Shown here in pieces: positions 14,403 to 23,015 of a DNA stretch of 64,000 nt. Every line of letters starts with the position of its first letter. The stretch's first letter is position 1. Source of the stretch: JANPIX01 sp031425195 (GTDB lineage: Bacteria > Pseudomonadota > Alphaproteobacteria > Rhodobacterales > Rhodobacteraceae); NCBI GenBank assembly GCA_031425195.1, contig JANPIX010000006.1:62001-126000 (forward strand), given 5' to 3'. The position numbers and the translations under genes were made by a program. The notes beneath the pieces are model-generated. The model was given only the letters and a program-made list of their open reading frames with translations. It did not search any database and was not told where the DNA came from.

Positions 14403-17161
14403 TCACCAAGCCTTTCCAGAAGGGCAGGCACATGAACCTGATCGGATTTGTAGTTTCCGGTCAGCACATACATCATCAGGTTGACGCCAAAGCGGTTGGC
14501 GATTTCGCGCTGCCGTTCGCCCGCGTTGCCGCGCCCGATGGGGAACATCGGCACGCCGCGCGTGTCGGTGGCCCAGGCGGAGGCCCAATCGGCGCTGCCG
14601 ACGATCACAGGTGAGACGCCATCGTTCAGGTTGCGGAACGGCATGCCTTCGGCCTGTTCGGCATCGGGGGGCGAGGCTTCGACCCAGATCGCCTGACCGC
14701 TGTAGCGGCCGGGGAAATCCTGAATCAGATAAAAGCTGCGCGTCAGAACGTGATCCTGCGGAATGGGTTCGATCGGGGGAATGTCGAGAGCGGAGGCGAT
14801 AAGCTGCAGGCGGCGTTGTTCCGGGCTGCCGCCGGTGCCACCTGCCATGCCGCCGTCGCGGGTGTCGAACAGGATCATCCCGCCAGTGCGCAGAAAGCGG
14901 TTGAGTTTGGCATAGGCGGCCCCGGACGGAAGCGGCTGATCCGCCGTGATTGGCCAGTAGAGGAAGGGAAAGAAGGCAAGTTCATCGCGTTCGATATCGA
15001 CGCCCATCGGCGCTTCGGGTTCGATGGTGGTGCGTTCCCACAGTCTGTCGCCCAGCCCGCGCAAGCCTGCCTCGGCGATGTCATTCACCTGCGGGTCGTT
15101 CGTTATCACATAGGCAAGGCGCACGGCGGTGGTTGCCTGCAGCGCCAAGGCATCCTCTGCGGCATCCTGCGCCCGCATTGGTGTGGCCGTCAGGCACAGC
15201 GCCATCAGCACAACCGCGATACGCCCTGCCGTCTGACCGGACAGGCGGCCCGAAATCCAGAGTGCCGCCAGAATGTCGAGCATCAGGAGGGCCAGACCGC
15301 CGCCAAGGAAAAGGCCTTTCAGCCCGATTTCTTCGCGTTGTTCCAGCCCATCGATGGGCGTGCCTTCGGGCCAGACCGATGGCGCAAGCGCCGTGTCTTC
15401 GCGGATCACGTTGAGCGCGACGCGGCGGTCTTCGCCGGCATAAAGGCCGGGCAACAGGGCGGGGCCGGCGGGGCCTGCCGCCAGAACCGCGCCATCAACG
15501 CCGGGCAGATCGCCCGCCTGACCGGGCAGGCCGAAGCCGTCGAGCACAATCTCGGGCACCCAGATCTGACCGGCAAGATCCGCCTCTTGCGGGGCGGCGG
15601 GGCGGGTGGACACCGCCAGCCGTTCGAGCATCTGGACGAACAGGCCCGACAGGGGAAGGTTGGACCAATCGGCATTGGCTGTGACATGCACCAGCACCAC
15701 CTGCCCTGCGCCCACGTCAGAGCGGGTGACAAGCGGCGTGCCATCGGCAAGGGCTGCAATCGTGCGGGCGGCAAGGTCGGGACCGGGCTGGGCCAGAACC
15801 TGCTGGGTCACTGTCACCTCTGCCGGGATGGTCAGGCCGAAAAAGGGGCTGCCTTCGGCAAACGGAGCCAGCGCTTTTGGTTCACCCCAGCTCATCGCGC
15901 CGCCGATGCTGCGTCCGCCTTCGCGCAGAAGAACGGGCATCAGCGGGTCTTCCGCCGTGCGCGCCACATCGCTTGCGGCAAGGCGGGGGCCTGCAAAGCG
16001 CAGAAGAAGGCCGCCGCCGTCGAGCCAATCAAGGATGCCGTCCTGTTCGGTCTGCGTCAGGCGGGCCACATCGGCCAGAATGATCACGTCGGGATTGGCG
16101 GGCAGGATATCTTCCAGTCCGCCTTCGAGCAGATCAGCCACCGGTTCCAGCGCCTGTTGCAGGTAGTGGGTGGGCGACAGCAAAAGCAGCCCTTCGGTGG
16201 CGCTTTCGCCAGAGATCAGGGCGATCTTGCGGCGTTTCAGGCTGTCGTCCGTCAGGGTGACGGCCCCGGCCGACCGGACGCCTGCAAGTTCGAACCGGGT
16301 GATCCGGTTGCGAAGTTCGGGGGGCAGGTCGAAGGTTCCCGTGGCCTCGGCCTCGCCCTCGGCGAAGGGCAGGGCGATGCGGGCAAGTTCGCGTTCGATG
16401 CCGGACGGGTCAAGTCCGCGCGCGACCACTTCGGTTTCCATGGCGCCGGTTGCGGGCAGGCGCGTGGCGGCAACCTGTATGGCGCCTTCGGCAAAGGTGG
16501 CGGGGCGCAGGGCCAGCACCGGGCGCGGGCTTTCGAACACGCGCAGCGACCCGCGCACCTGCAGGATTTGTGTCAGGGCCGGACGGTCGGGGTGATCCAG
16601 CCCGTCGGACAGCCAGAAACTGTCGAACGGGCCTTCGGGCAGGGCATCGGCCCAAGCCTGAAAGTTCTGCGGGGCATAGGGTTGCGGCAGGACGGCCGCG
16701 ACGCGCGCGCTTTCCACATCGGCGGCCTGAAAGGCAACGGGGGTGGGCGCATCGGTAAGGCGGATCACGGCAACCGGGCGGGCATCGCGGCCTGCCTGAT
16801 CAATCAGCGCCACGGCGCGGTCAACCCGGCGGGGCCAGTCGCGGGCATCGGCCCAGCCGCCATCGATCACGACGAGAAGCGGGCCGGTTCCCGCCTCGCG
16901 CTGTTGCGGGTTCAGGATCGGGCCGGCAAAGGCGATGATCGCCGCCGCAATCGCCAGAGCGCGCAAAAGCAGAAGCCACCACGGTGTCTTGTCGGTTTCA
17001 ACCTCGTCATCGGTGAGGCCCAAAAGCAGCGCAACACCGGGAAACCGGCGGCGGATCGGTGCGGGCGGAACAGCGCGCAAGAGCAGCCACAGAAGCGGCA
17101 GAACGATCAGCCCAAGCAGGATAAGCGGCGTTGTAAAGCCAAGGGGGCCGACGATCCACAT
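14399..17161 (-). CDS. BatA-like N-terminal / DUF4159 C-terminal membrane protein
   Basis: A 920-residue protein. The N-terminus (MWIVGPLGFTTPLILLGL...) is the 'aerotolerance regulator' BatA-type region, with membrane helices at ~8-27 and 60-78 flanking PAPIRRRFPGVALLLGL. A long central extracytoplasmic part is VWA-like but lacks a clear MIDAS. Two further helices (~640-680) precede a C-terminal DUF4159 domain of ~210 residues (VRLAYVITNDPQVNDIAEAGL, FFPFLYWPIT, GGMILFDTRDGG). The ATG at 17161 lies 2 bp after the DUF58 stop; the longer upstream frame overlaps DUF58 and is unlikely. It is probably a membrane scaffold of the MoxR complex. Confidence 0.85.
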   Translation of the reverse strand: MWIVGPLGFTTPLILLGLIVLPLLWLLLRAVPPAPIRRRFPGVALLLGLTDDEVETDKTPWWLLLLRALAIAAAIIAFAGPILNPQQREAGTGPLLVVIDGGWADARDWPRRVDRAVALIDQAGRDARPVAVIRLTDAPTPVAFQAADVESARVAAVLPQPYAPQNFQAWADALPEGPFDSFWLSDGLDHPDRPALTQILQVRGSLRVFESPRPVLALRPATFAEGAIQVAATRLPATGAMETEVVARGLDPSGIERELARIALPFAEGEAEATGTFDLPPELRNRITRFELAGVRSAGAVTLTDDSLKRRKIALISGESATEGLLLLSPTHYLQQALEPVADLLEGGLEDILPANPDVIILADVARLTQTEQDGILDWLDGGGLLLRFAGPRLAASDVARTAEDPLMPVLLREGGRSIGGAMSWGEPKALAPFAEGSPFFGLTIPAEVTVTQQVLAQPGPDLAARTIAALADGTPLVTRSDVGAGQVVLVHVTANADWSNLPLSGLFVQMLERLAVSTRPAAPQEADLAGQIWVPEIVLDGFGLPGQAGDLPGVDGAVLAAGPAGPALLPGLYAGEDRRVALNVIREDTALAPSVWPEGTPIDGLEQREEIGLKGLFLGGGLALLMLDILAALWISGRLSGQTAGRIAVVLMALCLTATPMRAQDAAEDALALQATTAVRLAYVITNDPQVNDIAEAGLRGLGDRLWERTTIEPEAPMGVDIERDELAFFPFLYWPITADQPLPSGAAYAKLNRFLRTGGMILFDTRDGGMAGGTGGSPEQRRLQLIASALDIPPIEPIPQDHVLTRSFYLIQDFPGRYSGQAIWVEASPPDAEQAEGMPFRNLNDGVSPVIVGSADWASAWATDTRGVPMFPIGRGNAGERQREIANRFGVNLMMYVLTGNYKSDQVHVPALLERLGE

Positions 17162-17163
17162 GG

Positions 17164-18036
17164 TCAGACCCCTGCTTCGAGCGCGCGATACAACCAGAGC
17201 AGGGCAGACTGCGCCCCCTGCCCCGTGTGGTGGCAATGGTAATGCCAGCCGGACGCCGCGGCGAGGGTCTGAAGCCGCGCCTTGCGTTCGGCCAGCCGCG
17301 CCAGATAGCGCGTACGAAGATCGCCCGCGCGCAGGGTTTCGAACCGCAGGCTGCCGCCCATGGATTCAAAGATGGTGCGCCCGTCAAACGGGAACTCTTC
17401 CTCGGCGGGGTCAAGGATCTGCAGGATTGCGCCGCGCACACCTTTGTCGGAGGCGCGCGCCATGGCGGATTCGACGCCCGCGAGATCGCCCAGAAAATCC
17501 GACACGAAAACAGCGCGGCCATGGGCGACAAGGCCCGACACATCGGGCGTGCCGTAATCGCCCGGCGCATCGGTGGCGAGGGCAAGGGCCATGCGGTCGG
17601 CCTGCGCGCGGCCTGAACGCGGCGGGGCGGCATCGCCCGACAGGCCAACACGTTCGCCGCCGCGCAACAAGAGGATGGCTGCGGCAAGCGAGATCAGTTT
17701 GGCGCGGTCGGCCTTGGTCGCGCGGCGCGCGTCGCCGGAAAACGCCATGGAGCGTGACCCGTCGACCCAAAGCGTCACGGATTGCGCCGCCTGCCATTCC
17801 CGTTCGCGCACGAAGGTGGCGTCAGACCGCGCCGAACGCCGCCAGTCGATCATGCGGGCGCTGTCACCTGCATGGGCGGGGCGGTATTGCCAGAATTCAT
17901 CGCCCATCCCTGCCCGTCTGCGTCCGTGATCGCCAAGAATCACTGTGGACGCCAGATGGTCAGCCGCCGCCAGAAGCGCGGGCAGCGCCTGCCCCAGAAC
18001 CTCGGCACGCGGGCGCAGGGGAAGGGCTTCGATCAC
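17164..18036 (-). CDS. DUF58 domain protein of the MoxR operon
   Basis: A 290-residue cytoplasmic protein. The DUF58 core reads GDEFWQYRPAHAGDSARMIDWRRSARSD, followed by a degenerate VWA-like fold with VTLWVDGSRSMAF, where D-G-S-R-S keeps a DxSxS MIDAS, and AVFVSDFLGDL. DUF58 proteins are nearly always paired with MoxR AAA+ ATPases and are thought to be their substrates or adaptors. The GTG start overlaps the moxR stop by 4 bp, giving translational coupling. Confidence 0.88.
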   Translation of the reverse strand: MIEALPLRPRAEVLGQALPALLAAADHLASTVILGDHGRRRAGMGDEFWQYRPAHAGDSARMIDWRRSARSDATFVREREWQAAQSVTLWVDGSRSMAFSGDARRATKADRAKLISLAAAILLLRGGERVGLSGDAAPPRSGRAQADRMALALATDAPGDYGTPDVSGLVAHGRAVFVSDFLGDLAGVESAMARASDKGVRGAILQILDPAEEEFPFDGRTIFESMGGSLRFETLRAGDLRTRYLARLAERKARLQTLAAASGWHYHCHHTGQGAQSALLWLYRALEAGV

Positions 18037-19031
18037 GCGGCGGCCCCAAGGCCAAGGCTGCGCGCGGCGACCCTGTCGATGACCGAGCCGATATCTTCAC
18101 CCCGCGCGCGGGCCGCGAAGTTAAGCTGCATGCGGTGGGTCATCACCGGGCGGGCCATGGCGGCCACATCCTCGATTGACGGCACAAGGCGGCCGTCCAG
18201 CAGCGCCCTTGCCCGTACCGTGAGCATGAGCGCCTGTGCCGCACGCGGGCCGGGGCCCCAGGACAGGACATCGGCCAGATCGCGGCCTTCTGGTTCGCCG
18301 GGGCGGCTGGAGCGGACCAGATCAAGGATCGCCTCCACCACCTTGTCGCCCACGGGCATGCGGCGGATCAGGGCCTGTGCCGCGATCAACTCATCAGCGG
18401 TGAACACGGCATGCACCTGCGCGTCTTCGGAGCCGGTGGTGGCAATCAGGATATCCCGTTCGGTGGCGCGGTCGGGGTATTCCACATCGACCTGCACCAG
18501 AAAGCGGTCAAGCTGTGCTTCGGGCAGGGGATAGGTGCCTTCCTGTTCAATGGGGTTCTGGGTGGCAAGAACGTGGAACGGGCGGCCAAGGGGGCGGTGC
18601 TGGCCTGCAATCGTGACTTCGCGTTCCTGCATGGCCTGCAGAAGCGCCGACTGGGTGCGCGGCGAGGCGCGGTTGATTTCGTCGGCCATCAGAAGCTGAC
18701 AGAAGATCGGGCCTTCGATGAACCGGAAGGCGCGACCACCTGCGTCGGTGGATTCCAGCACTTCAGAGCCAAGAATATCGGCTGGCATCAGATCGGGCGT
18801 GAACTGGATGCGGCTGCCTTTCAGGCCCATCACAGTGGAAAGGGTATCCACCAGCCGGGTCTTGCCCAGGCCGGGCAGCCCCACCAGAAGCGCGTGGCCA
18901 CCGCAAAGCAGGGACGCAAGGACAAGATCAACGACCTTGCCCTGCCCGATGAAACGCTGGTTGATACTGGCTTTCGCCGACCCCAGTTTGAGCCCGAGGG
19001 CCTCGATCTCGGCAACGAGGGCATCAGCCAT
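18033..19031 (-). CDS. MoxR-family AAA+ ATPase
   Basis: A 332-residue AAA+ chaperone-like ATPase. Walker A is GLPGLGKTRL (~58-67), Walker B LLMADEINRA, sensor 1 VLATQNPIEQEGTYPLPEAQ and the arginine-finger region LDRFLVQVDVEYPD. The ATG at 19031 was chosen because AGGAGAG lies 7-13 bases upstream; upstream ATGs lack this. It leads a tightly packed operon moxR-DUF58-DUF4159-VWA/amidotransferase-like (overlaps of 4, gap 2, overlap 4). MoxR proteins help to assemble or activate protein complexes, and the client here is unknown. It is divergent from DUF1285. Confidence 0.9.
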   Translation of the reverse strand: MADALVAEIEALGLKLGSAKASINQRFIGQGKVVDLVLASLLCGGHALLVGLPGLGKTRLVDTLSTVMGLKGSRIQFTPDLMPADILGSEVLESTDAGGRAFRFIEGPIFCQLLMADEINRASPRTQSALLQAMQEREVTIAGQHRPLGRPFHVLATQNPIEQEGTYPLPEAQLDRFLVQVDVEYPDRATERDILIATTGSEDAQVHAVFTADELIAAQALIRRMPVGDKVVEAILDLVRSSRPGEPEGRDLADVLSWGPGPRAAQALMLTVRARALLDGRLVPSIEDVAAMARPVMTHRMQLNFAARARGEDIGSVIDRVAARSLGLGAAA

Positions 19032-19091
19032 GACATTTCTCTCCTGCGGAATATATACCTGCATTACACCCAACTATTGCGCCGGGCACAA

Positions 19092-19691
19092 ATGACAAAA
19101 GACGAACAAGCACAAATGATCGTGAAACCGGGCGCGGAAAGCGTGATGGCGTCGGTTCAGGCCGCGACGGCGGGCAAAAAGGGGGCGCCGCCGGTGCATC
19201 TGTGGAACCCGCCGTTCTGTGGCGATATCGACATGCGGATCGCCCGCGACGGGACGTGGTTCTATCTGGGGTCGCCGATTGGCCGGGCGCCCATGGTGCG
19301 GCTGTTCAGTTCGATCCTGCGGCGCGAGGGGGACCGGTATTTTCTGGTCACTCCCGTGGAAAAAGTGGGGATTGTGGTGGATGATGCGCCCTTTGTGGCG
19401 GTGGATTTCGATGTGGCTGGGGTTGGCCGGGAGGCCGCGATCACCTTTGCCACCCATGTGGGCGACAAGGTGACTGCCGGGCCGGTCCATCCGCTGCGCG
19501 TGGTGCACGACGGTTCGGGCGAGCCTGCGCCCTATGTCATGGTGCGTGACGGGCTGGAGGCGTTGATTGATCGGAAGTCGTTCTATCGGCTGGTTGATCT
19601 GGGTGTGACGGCACCGCATCAGGGCCGCGACTGGTTCGGCGTCTGGTCGGGGGGGCAGTTCTTCCCCATGATCCCGGCAGCCGATCTGTGA
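19092..19691 (+). CDS. DUF1285 domain protein
   Basis: A 199-residue cytoplasmic protein. HLWNPPFCGDIDMRIARDGTWFYLGSPIGRAPMVRLF followed by RREGDRYFLVTPVEKVGIVVDDAPFVAVDFDV is the DUF1285 signature. The C-terminal half (GEPAPYVMVRDGLEALIDRKSFYRLVDLG) is also typical. The function is unknown, but the family often sits next to MoxR operons, as it does here (divergent, 60 bp). The start is uncertain: ATG 19092 is used, and GTG 19144 (MASVQAATAG) would also be reasonable. Its stop overlaps the next start by one base. Confidence 0.82.
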   Translation: MTKDEQAQMIVKPGAESVMASVQAATAGKKGAPPVHLWNPPFCGDIDMRIARDGTWFYLGSPIGRAPMVRLFSSILRREGDRYFLVTPVEKVGIVVDDAPFVAVDFDVAGVGREAAITFATHVGDKVTAGPVHPLRVVHDGSGEPAPYVMVRDGLEALIDRKSFYRLVDLGVTAPHQGRDWFGVWSGGQFFPMIPAADL

Positions 19692-20524
19692 TGGGTCTTG
19701 CCGCCAATCTGAAATGGTTGTTCACCGACGCGCCGGAACTGGACAGGCCAGCCTTGGCGCGGGCGGTGGGGTTTGATGGGGTGGAGGTGCTTTCGCCCTA
19801 TGACCAGACCCCGGAGGATTGGGCAAAGGCGCTGGCCGGGATGCCCGTTTGCCTGATCAACACGCCGAGTCGCGGGCCAATGTTGGGCTTGGCTGCGGTT
19901 GCGGGTGAGGAGGCGCGGTTCCGTGATGATTTCGACCGGGCGCTGACCTATGCGCGGGCCATGGAGGCCGAGCGGGTGCATGTCATGGCCGGCAAAGGGG
20001 CCGGGAATGCGGCGCGGGCGGTGTTTCTGCGCAATCTGGAATGGGCAGCGGAACGCGCCGGGGCGCGGCCGGGCGGGCCTGCATTGACCATCGAGCCGTT
20101 GAACGCGGCGGATATGCCCGGTTACTTCCTGAACGATTTCGATCAGGCAGCGGCGATCTTGACGGAATTGGCGATGCCGACCGTGGGATTGCAGTTCGAT
20201 CTGTGGCATGGGGCGCGTATCCACGGGGATGCAGCGGACTTATGGGCACGAATGGCCGATCTGGTGACGCATGTGCAGATTGCCGGGCTTGCCAGCCGTG
20301 CCGAACCTTGTGCCTGGGCCGTGGCGTTTGCCCGCCACATTGCTGCGGCGGGCTATCAGGGGTGGATTGCGGCGGAATATGGCCCCAGCCGGGATGGCGG
20401 CTGGGGATGGATGGCCGCCCTTCGGGATCAGACGATGAAGATGTCGGAGGCCCGCAGGTCTGGCGCGTTGTCGAATTCCGCGATCAGCACACGCCCGCCA
20501 GAAGCCGAGCCGTTCCAGTCATAG
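19691..20524 (+). CDS. Hydroxypyruvate isomerase-like TIM-barrel protein
   Basis: A 277-residue xylose-isomerase-like TIM barrel of the Hyi family (hydroxypyruvate to tartronate semialdehyde). The two catalytic glutamates are recognisable: Glu135 in LTIEPLN and Glu229 in WIAAEYGPS. QFDLWHGARIHGD and THVQIAG are also family motifs. E. coli Hyi is about 258 residues; the last ~32 residues here (from MKMSEARR) run antisense through the end of the convergent RTX gene and do not look conserved. Glyoxylate metabolism would fit with the glycolate dehydrogenase at 7-11 kb, but the two loci are apart. The substrate is inferred. Confidence 0.78.
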   Translation: MGLAANLKWLFTDAPELDRPALARAVGFDGVEVLSPYDQTPEDWAKALAGMPVCLINTPSRGPMLGLAAVAGEEARFRDDFDRALTYARAMEAERVHVMAGKGAGNAARAVFLRNLEWAAERAGARPGGPALTIEPLNAADMPGYFLNDFDQAAAILTELAMPTVGLQFDLWHGARIHGDAADLWARMADLVTHVQIAGLASRAEPCAWAVAFARHIAAAGYQGWIAAEYGPSRDGGWGWMAALRDQTMKMSEARRSGALSNSAISTRPPEAEPFQS

Positions 20525-20967
20525 GTCAGATAGCCGGTGCGATCATTGTAGATCAGGCGGTCATTGCTATCGACCACACCCATCGCGTCGCCCACGATCT
20601 TGAACATGTAAGCGGGCAGCCAGCCTTCGACAGTCAGGTTGGGGAATACGCTGTTGTCGATGGCCACGATATCGGTGCTGCCCATATCGAGCACGACATC
20701 CGCCTCGGCCCAACCGTCGCCTGCGGGGCGAGTGTTGAACACGAAGGCATCGGAGCCGGAGCCGCCTTGCAGGTAATCAAGACCCGCGCCGCCATACAGA
20801 AGGTCTGACCCGGCACCGCCATAAAGGGTATCGCTGCCGGTGCCGCCATACATCGTGTCGTTGCCGCCGCCAGCCGACAGCACGTCATTGCCTGCGTTGC
20901 CATACATGCGATCAGCATAGAAGGTGCCGACCAGATTGTTGTTACCCGTGGTTCCGTTAACTTGCAT
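20428..20967 (-). CDS. Small RTX-type (haemolysin-repeat) calcium-binding protein
   Basis: A 179-residue protein with four to five consecutive GGxGxDxLx nonapeptides near residues 20-68 (for example YGNAGNDVLSAGGGNDTMYG and YGGAGSDLL), which form a calcium-binding beta-roll. The C-terminal ~100 residues (DAFVFNTRPAGDG ... DRLIYNDRTGYLTYDWNGS ... ILAEFDNAP-like VLIAEFDNAPDLRASDIFIV) match the peptidase-M10-type serralysin C-terminal region that carries type I secretion signals. It has no catalytic domain. ATG 20967 follows GAGG at 9 bases. No type I secretion genes lie in the window. It overlaps the convergent isomerase gene by 97 bp. Confidence 0.82.
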   Translation of the reverse strand: MQVNGTTGNNNLVGTFYADRMYGNAGNDVLSAGGGNDTMYGGTGSDTLYGGAGSDLLYGGAGLDYLQGGSGSDAFVFNTRPAGDGWAEADVVLDMGSTDIVAIDNSVFPNLTVEGWLPAYMFKIVGDAMGVVDSNDRLIYNDRTGYLTYDWNGSASGGRVLIAEFDNAPDLRASDIFIV

Positions 20968-21207
20968 CTGAACCTCATCTCGCCGGTCTTGATCCGGTCC
21001 TGCGGCCAAAAGCGGGCCGCTGCGCCATGCCCCTTCGTCGGGTCATGGGATGCACATGGGGGTGGGGGGCCGCGCTATCCAATATCGGCGGGGCCTTCTG
21101 CCGGTGTTATGGGATATCAAGGCGTTGTCATGGGACGCGCGGCCCTTGTTTCATTGAAAAACTGTGGTGCGTGGTGATTGGGATTGAAATAGGGTTGTCA
21201 GAAGATA

Positions 21208-22032
21208 ATGCAGGGACAAACGCCGTTGACGGATGAAGGCATGACTGCCGACAAGAAGAATCGACCGACCACTTTGCGTCATGTCCGGCTGATTGCTGCG
21301 CACCGGCGATCGACGGTGACGGACCGGGCGCTGGCCGTGGTGCTGGCGGCGATTGCGGGTTGTGCCAATGCGGGGGGATTCGTTCTGCTGGGCAGCTATA
21401 CCTCGCACATGACGGGGTATCTGTCGCAGGTGGCGGACAATATCGTGCTCCACAACCTTGGTCTGTTCGGGCAGGGTGTGCTGGCGATCGGGCTGTTCGT
21501 GGCGGGGGCTGCTGCGTCGGCCTTTGTGATCAACTGGGCGCGGTGGCATGTGTCGCATCTGCAATATGCGCTGACCATCGGGATACAGGGCGGGCTGTTC
21601 CTGATGCTCTCGGCACTTGGGTTGCCGTTGGCGGGCGGTGCGGGGCAAGGCTGGGTCGGGCTGGGCCTGTTGTGTTTCATCATGGGATTTCAGAACGCCA
21701 CGATCACCAAGATTTCGGGCGCGCGCATCCGCACGACCCATGCGACGGGCATGATCACGGATATCGGCATCGAGTTTGGCCGGGGGCTGCATGGATGGCG
21801 GTATCCGGGGCAGCCGGTGCGGGCGAACCGCGCGAATCTGCGTCTGTTGCTGCGGCTGATCGGCAGCTTTCTGGCGGGGGGCGTGGCCGGTGCGTTGGGA
21901 TACGGGACCTTTGGCTATGGCTTTTCGGTGGTTCTGGCCGGGGTGCTGATTGTGATTGCCGTGCTGGCAGGGACGCGGCGACGCCACGCGGCGGGCAAAG
22001 CGCGGCTTTTCGCGGGCGGAAGGATCGGCTAG
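21208..22032 (+). CDS. DUF1275 (YoaK) family membrane protein
   Basis: A 274-residue inner-membrane protein with about six helices. The family signature appears as CANAGGFVLLGSYTSHMTGYLSQVADN near residue 50, followed by NATITKISGARIRTTHATGMITDIGIEFGRGL near 170. The function of DUF1275/YoaK proteins is unknown. The start is uncertain: ATG 21208 has a weak Shine-Dalgarno, and ATG 21241 (MTADKKNRP) is an alternative. It is the first of a + strand run leading to polA. Confidence 0.83.
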   Translation: MQGQTPLTDEGMTADKKNRPTTLRHVRLIAAHRRSTVTDRALAVVLAAIAGCANAGGFVLLGSYTSHMTGYLSQVADNIVLHNLGLFGQGVLAIGLFVAGAAASAFVINWARWHVSHLQYALTIGIQGGLFLMLSALGLPLAGGAGQGWVGLGLLCFIMGFQNATITKISGARIRTTHATGMITDIGIEFGRGLHGWRYPGQPVRANRANLRLLLRLIGSFLAGGVAGALGYGTFGYGFSVVLAGVLIVIAVLAGTRRRHAAGKARLFAGGRIG

Positions 22033-22053
22033 GTTCCGCAAAACACAAGGAGC

Positions 22054-22239
22054 ATGCCGATGAAGCCCAAGCCACCGGAAACCGAAGTCACCCAGCAATG
22101 GAAAGTGGCCTGCGACGGTGGCGGCAGCGGCGGGCATCCGCGCGTCTGGCTGCCCATCCCCGAAGAACGCGGCTGGGTCGAATGCGGGTATTGCGACAAG
22201 CGGTTTGTGCACCAAAGCATGGTTGACAAGATCAAGTGA
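22054..22239 (+). CDS. Small zinc-finger protein, NDUFS6/zf-CHCC type
   Basis: A 61-residue protein with Cys20, His28, Cys44 and Cys47 (VACDGGGSGGHPRVWLPIPE ... VECGYCDKRFV), which is the zf-CHCC pattern shared with the mitochondrial complex I subunit NDUFS6. Bacterial members occur widely in alphaproteobacteria; a link to complex I is from family knowledge and is not shown here. AAGGAGC lies just before ATG 22060 (the second Met), so translation may start at either 22054 or 22060. The last bases overlap the GTG of the next gene by 4 bp. Confidence 0.85.
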   Translation: MPMKPKPPETEVTQQWKVACDGGGSGGHPRVWLPIPEERGWVECGYCDKRFVHQSMVDKIK

Positions 22240-22949
22240 TCCGCCGGGGCGGTATGCTGCGGACAGGCGTGCGGTGGTTTGGCCGCGGCGTTGTCGCGCT
22301 GGCGGCAGGCGTGGCACTGTTTATGTTGGCGGCGGTGGCGGGCGGCTTTGTCGGGAACGGGGCCCCTGCCCCGGCCGATACCAATGATCTTTACCGCGTG
22401 GGTCTGGCGATTGGCCCGATACACACCGATTTTCTGCTGCCGCTTGATCCGGCCCTGCGGCGTCGCTTTGCCTTTGTGGTGGCGGCGGGGGTTCCTGTCG
22501 ACGATCCGGCGGCGGAATGGCTGGTGGTGGGATGGGGCGCGCGGGGGTTTTACACGACAGTGGGGGAATATACCGATGTGACCATCGGTGCCGTGGCGCG
22601 GGGCATTGTTGGCGATACATCGGTGATGCGGATCGATGTGGTGGGGCGGATCGGGGATTTCGGCGGGATCGACCTTCTGGCGCTGACACCCGGGCAGTTC
22701 GACCGGCTGACGGGTGCGATACTGGCAGATCTTGCGCGGGGGGCGGATGGCGTGCCGGTGGCATTGCGGGATGAGCCCGGCTTTACCTTCACCGACAGTT
22801 TTTTCGAAGGCGCGGACAGGTTCCATCTGTTCAGGACATGCAATGTGTGGGTTTCCGATGTGCTGGCAACGGCCGGCGTCCCGTTTGGAGTGTGGACACC
22901 TACGCCTTATGCCATGCGGCTCGCGGTCTGGCGTTTCGTCCCCATGTGA
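22236..22949 (+). CDS. TIGR02117/DUF2459 family membrane-anchored protein
   Basis: A 237-residue protein with one N-terminal membrane segment (~18-40, VVALAAGVALFMLAAVAGGFV), the rest probably periplasmic. LAIGPIHTDFLLPLD, WLVVGWGARGFYTTVGEYTDVTIGAVARG and FHLFRTCNVWVSDVLATAGVPFGVWTPTPYAMRL match the TIGR02117 family of unknown function. The conserved His, Asp and Cys-Asn suggest an enzyme fold, which is unproven. The GTG start overlaps the upstream gene (GTGA), giving coupling. polA follows after 66 bp. Confidence 0.8.
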   Translation: MIRRGGMLRTGVRWFGRGVVALAAGVALFMLAAVAGGFVGNGAPAPADTNDLYRVGLAIGPIHTDFLLPLDPALRRRFAFVVAAGVPVDDPAAEWLVVGWGARGFYTTVGEYTDVTIGAVARGIVGDTSVMRIDVVGRIGDFGGIDLLALTPGQFDRLTGAILADLARGADGVPVALRDEPGFTFTDSFFEGADRFHLFRTCNVWVSDVLATAGVPFGVWTPTPYAMRLAVWRFVPM

Positions 22950-23015
22950 CGGGTGGCAGGCCGGGCCGGAACATGGCAAAACGTGGCAGTCGGGTTGGGG
23001 AACGGAGCGTCGGGC

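Noticed and set aside
12711..14435. Open frame of 574 codons on the + strand opposite the VWA/amidotransferase-like gene
   Set aside because: Gly/His/Gln-rich translation without a domain; the - strand protein has clear membrane and VWA-like features.
14750..17242. Open frame of 830 codons on the + strand opposite the DUF4159 gene
   Set aside because: It mirrors the - strand gene exactly, has no recognisable domain, and long antisense frames are expected from high-GC third positions.
20820..20905. Short tandem DNA repeat or CRISPR-like array near 20.8 kb
   Set aside because: The periodicity is the 27-bp coding repeat of RTX nonapeptides in the protein, not spacers between identical repeats.
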